Assembly: GCA_000727475.1 (NCBI GenBank)
Contig: KL647293.1
Location: 1,562,588 to 1,626,587, forward strand
Reading direction: 5' to 3'
From: Sarcocystis neurona
Taxonomy: Eukaryota; Apicomplexa; Conoidasida; Eucoccidiorida; Sarcocystidae
DNA length: 64,000 nucleotides
In this document: positions 34,379 to 45,846 of the stretch, in pieces
How the letters are laid out: every line of letters starts with the position of its first letter
Numbering within the stretch: position 1 is the stretch's first letter
Position numbers and translations under genes: made by a program
Notes under the pieces: model-generated
Database searches by the model: none
Told to the model about the DNA's origin: nothing
The model's input: the letters and a program-made list of their open reading frames with translations, nothing else

Positions 34379-34931
34379 CTAGCGACGCTGGGGGCAAGCA
34401 AGGCCCTCTCCAGCATGGGTAGTCGCTCTTCTGCTCCCGGCCACGAAGTTCCCTTGTACAAATGATCCCGTGTTGTAGTACGGCTTTGTCTTCAGCAGCT
34501 GCTCCTGCAGGAGCTGCTCGTGCCGCGACGGCGGTCCTGGCAGCTGCATTTGCTCTTCCGGCAGCTGCTGCTGCTCGACGGACTCCTGCTCGACGGACTG
34601 CTGCCCGGCTGTTTCGTCCACTTCCTGCCGTCGCTGCTGCAGTTGCTGTCGCTGTTGCACTTCTTGCTTCTCCTGGGATGGGTGCTGCTGCTGCTGCTCG
34701 CCGAGTTGCTGCTGCTGCTCGCCGAGTTGCTGCTGCTGCTGATGGAGTTCTGGATGCTGCTGGAGTTGCTGCACGTGCCGCTGCTGCTGCTGGTCCTCCG
34801 GCAGCTGCTGCGATGGTTGCTGCTGCACGGGCTGCTGGATATCGTCCTGCTGTCCTGGCTGTCCGTCGAGGAAGCCGAGGCCACACACTTCCTCGGGGCG
34901 CTGCAGCATATAGTCGGGGAACCAGCCTTGC
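34379..34931 (-). CDS. Not3-like gene, last exon
   Basis: A 553-base exon with acceptor TTGCTGCGTCTTAG. It completes the SH3 domain with RQGWFPDYMLQRPEE (the G-W-F-P-x-x-Y motif), then a Gln-rich tail with tandem LGEQQQQ units and the end YNTGSFVQGNFVAGSRR ... CPQRR before a TAG at 34,379. The split codon (CG|G) restores Arg exactly between the SH3 strands. Confidence 0.85.
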
Positions 34932-35720
34932 CTAAGACGCAGCAAAAACGGTTCCACCAGGCAGCAGTCAAACACACACTTACAAAACTCCATGTATATA
35001 TATATAAAGAATTACAACCAATGACAGGCAGGCACAAGTATACGTTATATAAATGCAAATATATATATATATACATATATTCCCGTATACTCGTATATAT
35101 ACATATTTTCCTGTATACTCATATATATATGTACATATATTTCGGTATACATATATATATATATGTATATATATATGTATTTCTGTACACTCGTATATAT
35201 ATGCATATATTTCTGTACGCTCGTATATATGTGCATATATTTCTGCATATTCGTACCTGCCTATACCTGCATACAAACGTCGATGACATACGTAGATGTG
35301 TGGCGGTCGCGGAGAGACGTAGTCACGCGCGCATATACAACTTTTTCGTGGATGTGTAGACAGACAAGAGATGAAGCAGACACACGTGGCCACGCAGAGC
35401 AGGGACGCCGTGTACGTACACCGCAACCCCCACCGCAGCGGCTGTCTGCACCTACTGCCCAAGGCGCAGTCTCCACACGTCTACACATGTACATATATCT
35501 GTTTGACTTTGTGTATACATATACAGGAAACTTGCATATGTATACGCATACATATATGCGCATATATATACACATATGTATGTATGGATTTTGCAGGTGC
35601 ATGTCAGTCTTTTGACGTATACGTAGGAGCAGTTTCTTTTTTCCCTCGTCCCCTCTCCTCGCTCTACACACCGCTGTCGTTCCTTCGTACGCACAAACAC
35701 TTGCGCCGAGAAACAGGCTG

Positions 35721-35765
<45 letters not shown>

Positions 35766-38700
35766 ATGTATTTGTACGAACGAATGTGCACCCACACGGT
35801 TGTTTGCTCGTCTGAGAAGAGCTGAATGGGATAAGGCATGCACGTATATAAAAGCCCCCCTTATTCTCGTGGCACTTGTCTGCCTAGCTGTGTCTCTGCG
35901 AGGAGGAGTATAGCAGCAAGTTTTTCTTCAAACGATTGGCGGGCTGAAGCTGCCACAGTTGCTTCGAGTGCGCAGGCCATGTGCTGCTGCTGCTGCTTCT
36001 GCAGGCACGGGTCTGCTGCCGACACGTCCACGGATGCTGCTGCGGCAGCTGTATCGACAGGGGCGCGGCTGCTGCTGCAGGTGCTGGCTGCTCTGTGCCT
36101 TGAATCACCCTTGCGCGGCTGGCGGCTCTGCTGGCGCGCCTGGCGGCTCTCCTGCTGCGAGTGGCCCTGCTGCTGTGGGATCGCTGCTGCGGCTGCTGCT
36201 GCGCCTACCGCTTGGGGTCGCCGTGTATCCTTCCAAATATCCATCCCTGGCGATGGTGCACTAGCACCTCCACACGCTCTCCTCGCTCAAAAGTCAACAA
36301 AGTAGAATTTCTTCGCGCAGCGCAGCCAGGGCATTCGCCAGCAGCATTAGCAGCGGCCTCACCAGCAGCAGCAGTGCCGCTACCAGCGCCTGCAGCAGCA
36401 ATGTCGCTACCAGCGCCAGCAGCAGCAATGTCGCTACCAGCGCCAGCAGCAGGACTGCCGCTACCAGCGCCGGCAGCAGTGGACGAAGGCTGTGACTTTC
36501 CCTCCGGTTGGAGTTGCTCTTGCTGCAATACCGGCGCATTCCTATTGCTAGTAAAACACATGCTCTCTACGCTTGCTGTAGCAGGTCCCCTCCCGACGAA
36601 CGTCTTCTCTGCTTCTCCTTGCGTCTGCACTGCGTCTTCTTCCCGAGGGTCTGCTGCTGCTGCTGTTGCAGCAGTAGAGGCACTCGAGCCGGACGAAGCA
36701 GCAGCAGCACCATGAGGCTCGTGGAGGAGTGCCTCAGGACGCGTAGTGGTGGAACTGCAAGTCCCGTCTCTCGCTTTTGCAGCGTTCTGCACCGCCTGCA
36801 GCTGCTGCTCCTCCTGCTGCTTCGTGCGGCCCTTCCCCGCTGCAGCACGTGACTCCGCTGCGCGTCTCTCTCTGCTGCTGCTTCCCGTCCAGCCGACGCT
36901 GGCATCCGCGGTCACTGCTGTAACAGCAGGCACACCTGCCATACCACTCTCTACAGCCGATGCTGCTGCGGCAGCTGTATCAGATCCTGCGTAGGCAGCA
37001 GCTTCTGCTGCTGCTGTTCCGCCTCTTCCTGGAGCGCGCTTCCGCTTTTCTTCCGAGGGTGGACGACTCACAACGTCCCTTCCGTCCTGTGAAGACTCGC
37101 ACCTGCTATTCTTACTGCTGCTGCTGGTCAGGTGGCTGCTCCTGCTGGTCACGCTGCTGCTGCTCCTTACGCTGCTCCGGCTACTGAGGCTGCTGCTGGT
37201 CAAAGCGTTTCCTGTGCTCCCGGTACTGTTGCTGCTGCTGTTGTTGGTGCTACTACTGCTGCCGTTCTCGGGGCTGTTGTTGCTGTTGCTGCTGCCGCTG
37301 TTGCTGCTGCTGCTGTTGCTGCCGCTGCCGTTGCTGTTGCTTGTGTAGTCGCTGCCGGGCAGCAAAAGCTCTCCACCCCATGACCACTGCAGTTCCTGCA
37401 CGTCCACTTCTTCCAAGACCACGTGGACAACAGTACAAAGAGCAGGAGAAGTCTCGCTGCGTGGGAGTCCCTCACTGCGGCACTTCGCGCAGTAGTTCCC
37501 GTGTTGCGCATCTGGGTCCGTTTTTTCCTTGCCTACGCCGTCGCTGCTTTGCTGATGCTCCTGTTGCTCACACTGCTGCTGCAGAACAAACTGCAGCTGC
37601 TCCTCTTGCGCCACCTGCGCCTGCTGCTTCTGCCGTGTCACCGTCCCCTCCCATTGCTCCGGCGACTGCTGCTGCGTTTGTTGTGCGAACTGCTGCTGCT
37701 GCTCTGCTTGCCCGAACTGCTGTTGCTTTTCTTGCGTGAGCTGCTGCTGCTCTGATTGCGCGAGCAGCTGCTGCTGCTCTGGTTGCACAAGCTGCTGCTG
37801 CTCTGGTTGCGCGAGCTGCTGCTGCTCTTGTTGTGACAGCTGCTGCTGCTCTGGAGGGGCGAACGGTCGCTGCTCCAGCTGCGAGAGCTGCTGCTCTTCT
37901 TGTGAGAACTGCTGCTGCTGCGGCTGCACTTTGTGTCGCAAGAAGAGTTGGTGCTGGGGCTGGGGATGGTGCTGCTGGGTCGACCGCAGCAGCAGGCGGT
38001 GCTGCATCGCGATCTCTGTCGCAGCGGCTGCTGCTGCTCCTCCCTGAGGCAGTCCCTGGGGGCTGCGGAAGCTCAGGCTGCCGCCGCTGTAGCCAGGCAT
38101 TCGCACGGCTTCAGCCGCAGCACCATTTGGCGTGCACCTGCGGCTGTCGCTGCTAGGCTCCACTGAGGGGCAGCATGTCTGCAGCAATGAAGACGACGAG
38201 ACACGAGGAGGAGGAGGTGGAGGCGGAGGCGGGGGAGGAGGTGGAGGAGGACGACGAAGCGAAGAAACGGCGGAACGCTCGTAACTGCTGCTCGACCGTA
38301 AGAACGCAGAAGAAGCAGCTACGGAGGCACCAGCTACAGAAGCAGCAGTTACAGCAGCTAAAGACGCGGCAGCTGCAGAAGCAGCAGCTGCAGACGCGGC
38401 AGCTGCCGACGCAGCAGACACAGAAGCAGTGGTTACAGAAGCAGCAGCGTTGCGGCTGCCTGCTATGTCTGCATGATGTGCGGCTCCACTCCCGTCCCCG
38501 CGCGTGACGTGCCTGTGGTGTCCCGCTGCAGCCGCTGACGACACATCTGCTGCTGCTTTCGACACCGCTGCTGCTGCTGACCGAGCGGCCACTGCCCCTC
38601 CTGCTAGTGCTGGGGCAGTAGGAGGTAGCGGCGGAGGCGGTGGGGGAGCCGCAGCGTACGCTGCAGCAGCAGAGGTTGCGCTAGCACCAGCTTGACTGCA

Positions 38701-41700
38701 GAGAAGCTGAGACGAGGCAACCTGCAACGAGTGGTCACCAGTAGGATCCTTCCGTTTCGCAGGCACCCGCCTACCCTCTCGGTGGCCTTCTGCCACCTGC
38801 TGTTCGTGCTGCTGCTGTTGCGGCATGTGCTGCTGACGCTGCTGCTCACCGAGCTGCTGCTGCTGCTGCGGTTCGCGCACGAAGTGCTGCAGCTGCTTGG
38901 GCGGGGCGTTGCTTTGACTGGTCAGCGCGCTGCTGAGAGATGAACGCGTAGGGCCCAGAACGCATGCAAAGGAGCTTGACCGCTGGAAGGGAGCTGCTCC
39001 AGGGATATTGCTTGCTTCTGTCGGTGCGGCAGCAGGGGGACTGCCTTCAGCTGCTTCTGCAGCCGAGAAACTCTCTGATGCAGTGTTGTTGCTGGTAGAC
39101 TGCCGCCGCTTTGCAGCAGCAGCAGCAATGCTTTGTGTGGCTGTCTGTCCCACGCTGTAAGACGCTGCCTCGCAGTCACTCGGCTGCTGCTTATGAATGG
39201 ACGGCTGCTGCCGCCGCTGTTGGTATTGCTGTTGCCGCTGAGAGTCCAGCAACAGTCGCAGCAATTGCTGCTGCTGCTGAGACCGGTGCTGCTGCTGCTG
39301 CGTCCCCGTGGTGGTGCTGCTGCTGTCGCTGCAGCAAGCATCGTGAGGAGACGGGCGGTGCTCTGCCGCGAGGAAGCCTGCTGCTGTTCCGACTGCAGCA
39401 GCGCTAGCGGAGGGAGACGACGGCGGCGACGAGACGGCAGGAGGAGACGACGAGCAGCAGGAGGACTCCGCAGCAGAACTATATGTATCTGAGATGCCGC
39501 CGGTAGACGGGGGACCCAGGAGGGTGGAGGCCTGAGACGATACAAGAGAACCAGCCCAGCTGAAGCTTGCTTCAAGTCCTCCTCCTCCCCATGTGCAAGC
39601 CCTGAGACGCTCTGTAGAAGCAGCAGCAGCAGCAGGAGCAGAAAGGCGAGCGCCGTCACTCAAATGCGGGAAGAAAAGGGAGCTGGTGCTGCTGCTATAC
39701 GGACTCCTGCTGCTGATGTGGGGTGCGCTGCTGCTGCTACAGACCGCTACATCGGACGCTTCCTCCGTCGCACGCCCCACCGCCTTCCACGCCTGCTGCT
39801 GCTGCCGGTTTCCACCAAACGAGGTAGTACCAGCACCCACTTCTGCTCTCAGTCTGCCGTATGTCGCGGTGCTGCCGCTGCCAGGAGTGCTGCTGCTGCT
39901 GGTACTCGCGTGCCGCCTCCCGCCGCTATCGCTGTGGCTGCTGCTGCTCGATTGGCTGCTGCCGCTGCTGCTTGGCTGGCTGCGGCTGCTGCGACCGCTG
40001 CTGTTACTGCGCGTCTCTCCTTTACTCTCGACTCCAGCAGCAGCCGCATCCCCTGCATCTTCGCCCACATAAAACGAAGTTAAGGGACCTGCTGCAAAAC
40101 CCTGCTCCTGCGGCAGCTGCTGTTCCTGTCTCTGCTGCTGCAACTGATGCGTCTGCTCATCTGTGGCTGTCTCGTAAGCTCTCGTCCCTGAGAAGCTCGG
40201 CAGCATATTGTATCCAGCAGCCCCGCCCCAAAGTAACAGCTGTTCTTCCCCGCATTCCTCCTCCCGCTGCTGCTGATGCTGCTGCTGTCCCTGCTGCTGC
40301 TGCTGCTGTCGTTGTTGCTCGTGCAAGTGGCGTTGCTGTAGCTGCTGCTGCCACAAGGGCGTCTTCAAAGACACCCCAATAAAGGGGGAAGCTGCGTGCG
40401 TACTTTGCTGTTGCTGCTGCATGTGCTTCTGCTGGAGCTGGTGCTGCTGCAGTTCTCCGTTGAGTCTGAAGTCGGCCTCCACTGCTGCGCCGTTGCCTGG
40501 CAGGGCAGACGCTGCCGCAGCACTGGCGTCACAGCGGATAATAGCAGCAGCAGCACGTGAAGACGAGGAGGAGGCTGCAGCAGGAGCAGGCGAGCAGGCA
40601 GCAGCTGTAGCAGCGGTGGCAGGAAGGAGCCCTCGCGGTGCGCGTGTCGCGTGCAGGAAGACATCGTGTAAAGCAGAAAAATCGTCTTGTGTTTTCTGCT
40701 GCTGCTGCTGTTCCGCATTCTGCCGCACCTCTGTCGTCTGTTGACGCTGGGTCTTCTGCTGCAGCAGCAGCGCCTGCTGCGTCTCGAAGCTGCTGCTAGC
40801 AGCACGGCCGCAGCCGTGCAGCTGCGGAAAAAAGGAGACGTCAACGGCTTCCTCACGAGCTGCTGTGACCGCGCCTGCCTTCCGCCGCACTTCACGTTCA
40901 GCCGCTCCGCATTTTGCTGCAGCAGCTGCCGCTTCCACAGACGGCAGCAACGAACATGCAGCAGCAGAAGCAGGAGCTCCACGAGACGAAGAAGAACAAG
41001 TAGCTGCAGCAGCAGTTGCTGCCGGCGCAGCATCACCAGCAGCACCAGTCTGCCCAGAAGGCACAGCAGTTGTTGCGGTTCGCCCCTGGTCACCGTTACC
41101 TGCAGAGAAGAGTGTCGCGCATGGATTTATAAAGCAAAAAGAAGTGGACGAAACATAGAGGTATGTCTGAGCAGCAAGTAGACAGGGTAGACAGACACTT
41201 ACCTGTGTATATAGGTGCCCGACAGCAGCACCCATGCATCTGCACATAAATGCACTTATATAAAAGATACTCAGGAATCGTGTTGCTTCTGGGTCCCACA
41301 TACATACACACATCTGCGTAGCTGCCCAGACAGCACACTTCCCGGTGTACGTACACCCCACAGACCAGCAACACAGGCAGGACATATTGTGACACACTGA
41401 GGGAAGACAAGTCTTCGGCTGCTGTATACGACGACCCCAGGTGACGGGACCTACCAGATACGACGTGTGGTGCAGCGGCAGATGATTGCTGCTGCTGGTC
41501 GCGAGACCAGATGGCCACTGCTGCTGCCCTTTCGCGCATGTGCTGCTGCTGCAGCGCAGCCACGGAATCTGCGTTGCTGTGGCCGCTGCTGCTTCGAAGA
41601 GCTGCTGCATGCTCTGCAGCGTCGTACGGCCCTCCTGCGGACAGAACAGCCTCCCTTACGCGCCCTGCAAGTGCTGCTGCTCGTGCTCCGGCTGCCTCGC

Positions 41701-44700
41701 TTGTCTGAGAGAAGGAACTGCTGCTGCGCAGCGCGCCGACAGGTGGCACTTGCTTCTCGGTGCAACGGTAGCTGCTGCTGCTGCTCCAGACACGCAGGGG
41801 GTTCGGCACGAGCTGCTGCTGCTGCAGCGGCGGAGCACCTGCTGCACAAGAGGACGCTTCTGCCTGTATCCTATAGCGATGGACGGCCGACCCGTCTGCT
41901 GCGGTGGCTGCTTCTGGTGCTGCTCCAGCGCCTACTAGCTGCCTTTGCTGCTGCTGCTGCTGCTCATGCGGCTGCAGCAACCAGCAGCTGCTTTGGGTCT
42001 TGCAGCACCACTCCTTGTTCCCCCCGAAGCCCGCACTCCTCCCGTCTGCACTGCTGCTGCTGCTCTCTGGGAGACTACTGCATCTGTCTCCCCTGCTGCT
42101 GTCACTCCTGTCTTCACTGGCGACGTTGCTGCTGCCGTAGCTGCTCGAGCAGCTGAACCAGCTGCTCCCCCACACGTCTGCTGCAGCCACAACGCCGCCG
42201 CCTCTCTGGGCTGCGAGCAGCGGAGGCGCCACCAAAGGCAACGCAAATCCAGCAGCCTTAGACAAACATATTTCTTCTCCGCAGTCCCTGATGACTGCTG
42301 CTCCTGGCGCGCGGTCTCTTGACGACAGCGACCCCACCACGCAGGCAGCGAAGCCTGTTCCTGCCTTCTCTGTTCCTCTCTCTTTCCCTGCTGCTACTCC
42401 TGCTCCTGCTGGCGCAGTTGCTGCTGACACCGCAGTGCCGCCGCTGCTGCTGCAGCAACCGCTCAGAACTCTTCTCGCAGGAGCCGCAGCAGCAGCAACA
42501 GCGACACGGGGGCACGTTTGATCAAGAGACGCCACACATGGGCTGACGTTATCTACGTGCTGCTCGTCCTGTGAACCTGATGCCTGACTGCCTGCTGAAG
42601 CGACGTTGCTGCAGCAGTCTGTTGCGTCTCGGTCACACTTGCTGCCGCACGTGTCTGCTGCCTCTGCTGTCGTGTTGCTGTCGCTGCTACGCATATCACC
42701 TGCTATAGACGCTCCAGGTCGGTAGCGGCGGCCTGCGTTGCGAGAGCACGCTACAGTTGCTGCCGCCGCTGCAGGCGCTGCGCTGCTGTGTGGTTCTGCC
42801 GTGCCTCGGCTGCTGTCCCTTCCTTCCGCAGCGTTGTCGGCTGCAGCCGCAGCTCCAGCAGCACCTGGCGAAGAACCGGCATCAAGGGAAATTCGCCGAC
42901 GACCCGCCCCAGCACCGCTCACGGCGCAGCTAAAAGCAGGTAATGCTGCAGCAGCAGCAGCGTCCCACTGCAGAGGGCTCTTCCCAGCAGTCTCACTAGC
43001 AGCAGCACCAACAGAGAGAGAACCTCTGCTGCCGTCTCGCCTCACCGGGGCTGCTCCGGAGTATGTGCTGTTGTTGTAATCCACGGGTTCTGTTAAAGTC
43101 CCCTTTTTTCTTGCTGCTGCAGACCGGTCTGCAGCACTGCATCGGAGAATATTAACCTGCTGCTGCTGCTGTCCGGCAGCAGTCGGTCGCTCTTCGTTTG
43201 CGGTGGCTGCTACAGCAGCTGAAGGCAGCGGAGGAGACGCACTCGGACGGTACACAGAGGCAGCTGCAACAGCAGCGGCCCCGCTGCCTCCCTCTGCTGC
43301 AGTAGACGAACCCGCAGCAGGTACCGCGGCTGCTTCGATTTCCGTCTCTTCAACTGCTGCTGCTGCTTCTTCTGCTCCTGTTGCTGATGGGACGCCAGTG
43401 GCGTCTTCTCCATTACTACGGCACTCCGTCGCTGTAGTATGCAACGCCTTCGCCGCCTCTCTGAGAGCAGCAGCTGGCACTTTTCCGCGACGCTGCGCAA
43501 CATCTCGTGCTGCTGCTGCCGGCTGTGAGGTGGCTGCATCGGCTGCTTGAGTCGCCCCCACTGCTGGCTGCAGCATTGCTGCAGCTGCTGCCGGCGGCGG
43601 CGTCGTTGCAGCAGGGTGGGTCGTGGCTTGCTGCTGTTTATCGTCTGCTGTAGACGGTGGCTCTTCTTCTTCAGTCGCAGCAGCAGCACAGAGCTGGGAC
43701 AGCTGCAGCTCCTCGTAGATATCAGGAGGCACGACTATGACGAGGTGCTCGTTGCGGTGTGCGTATGGCTCGAGGACCGCCCGCAACGCCTCCAGGCGGT
43801 CGAAGTCCTCCTCGGTGACCTCCTCACGATATACCCCACGCAGCAGGCGCTCTAGCCGCGTCACATGCAGCAGGTGCAAATTTCTCAGCGCTGCTAGCTG
43901 CGCGATCTTCTCTTTCAAAGAGTTGTCTGTGCATGTAGCTGCTGCAGCCCGTGGTGCTGCTCGGGCTCCTGCTGCTGCGGATGTGGGTCGTCCAGTGAAC
44001 GTTGACGCTGCTGCTGCTTCCTTATTCCCTGTTGCTGCCGCCGCTGCCTCCTGCTGTATCGCTTCTGCTGCTGCAGCTGCTGCGGAAGCTTCTCCTTCCT
44101 GCTCCACAGGCCCACCTATCAGCGACTTGCCGCTGTTGCTGCTGTCGCTCCTGCCGCCCTGGCTGCCGGCCACGCTAGTGCCGCCAGACGTGGCAGCAGC
44201 AGCGTCGGCATCCCCATCCGGTCCATCTCCAGAAGCAGCAGGAGCGCCCAACCCCACGCGTCGGCGAGGCTTCCGGCCAGAGGAAAGGGTGGGAGCGGAA
44301 GTCGGAAGCGCCTCCCCATTTTCTCTGTTGCAGGTGGCAGTAAACGCGGAGGACGACTGCTGCTGTTGCTGGCGCAGCAGCAGGAGCTCTGCTTCCCACG
44401 CTTCCGCCTGGCTCGACAGAGCACCGATGAGCGCACGCAGCCACTGCGTCGCTTCCGCTGCTGCCGCTGCTGCAGTCCCGCCTCCACGCGCAGCAGCAGC
44501 GTCTCCTCCTGCGCCGCGTTTGGGATTGCTGCTGCTGCTCCCACCGGAGCGTGCTGCTGAAGAAGGGGCAGCAGCAGGTTGAGAACTCCGTCCTCGAGAG
44601 TAGAAGACACGCCCGCGTTTGTACCGCAGCTGAGCGGCAATTGCAACCAGAGCAACAGCAGCAGCGGCAAGACCAGTAGCAAACGCAGCAGCCGTTGGGG

Positions 44701-45811
44701 CACCGCAGAGGGAGTCACAATACGAAGAATAAGTAGAAGCAACACCCCCCCCAGCAGGAGCAGGAGCTGCAACACCAAACGAAGACGCAGCAGGAACAGC
44801 AACACGGCGTCATCAGCGGCAGAACCGGAGCAGTAACACCAAACGAAGACGCAGCAGGAACAGCAACACGGCGTCACCAGCGGCAGAACCGGAGCAGCAA
44901 CACCAAACGAAGAAGCAGGAAGAGCAGCAACACGGCATCACCAGCGGCCAGAGTGTGAGTAATACAGAGAGTGACAGAGACGGAGAGAGCGGTGGACTGA
45001 GAAAGGCGGGAGGAGCGCGACCAACGGATGAAAACGAAGAGAACGCACGACGAGGAAGACGAGACGGAGACTCAAGAGATTCATCCGCAAGCAAGAGCAG
45101 AGGAAAGACAAGAAAACGCTGGCCCAGCGGTTTTCTTGTGAACTACACCGCCTGGTCCATTTCTCTTGGCCTCCACGGCAACGTGGACCTTCGATAAACG
45201 CAGCGAAAGACAGTCCTCCAAGCTGCTGTTGCGGTCATTCCGCATCCGCTGCTGCATGCCCTGGTGTTGCAGCGGCCCCCCCCCCCTCTACCACCAGTGG
45301 CTTTTTCGTCTGCTACTTTTATTCGGTCTCCACGTAGCTGGTGACTGCACGAGACTCACACTGCTGCCCCTTTCCCCTTCCCCACCACGAGCTGCTGCTG
45401 CTGGTTCTGACGGCTATTCCCTGCGCCTCCGCTGCGCGTCGAGTGAGCGGCTCCTGGGATGACGGCAGAGCTGCTGCTGCTGCTGTGCGGCAGGAGCTGC
45501 CGTTGCGGGGCCAACCAGCGTGTGGGGCGACGGTGCAGCAGCACCGCGCGCGCTGCTCGGAAGGCTCGAAGCGTCTCTAACAGACAACACGAGCGACAGT
45601 GGGCAGCAGCTGCTGCTGCCCCCCCGCCCCCTGGAAAAGAAACGTACGTGTCTCTCTACTCTCAAAGAGAGCTCCCCTTTACTGGCACGAAGCAGCACGA
45701 GTCAGAAGCCGTCCGTCTGCACGCGTTTCTTGTATAAACCGAAAAACGTATACATCAGAACCATCAAGGTGCTACACTCATATAAGTCTGCATGTCTCCA
45801 TTTGCATGTGT

Positions 45812-45846
<35 letters not shown>

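Larger units (their letters stand above)
34932..36208 (-). other. intron in SH3 domain with degenerate minisatellite
   Basis: The intron carries an AT-rich tandem array at about 35,055-35,265 on the plus strand, with units of about 33 bases like TATATTTCTGTACACTCG. There is also a TA run near 35,725-35,767 and one GTGTACGTACAC palindrome at 35,410-35,421. No coding signal. Confidence 0.7.

Noticed and set aside
34680..34760. Possible CRISPR-like direct repeats
   Set aside because: Triplet-based tandem units inside a coding exon (LGEQQQQ), with no spacers. The window is eukaryotic.
36205..36215. Stop just after GDPKR as the end of the Not3-like protein
   Set aside because: A good donor (GTAGGC) precedes the stop, and the next exon completes a textbook SH3 motif with a restored Arg codon.
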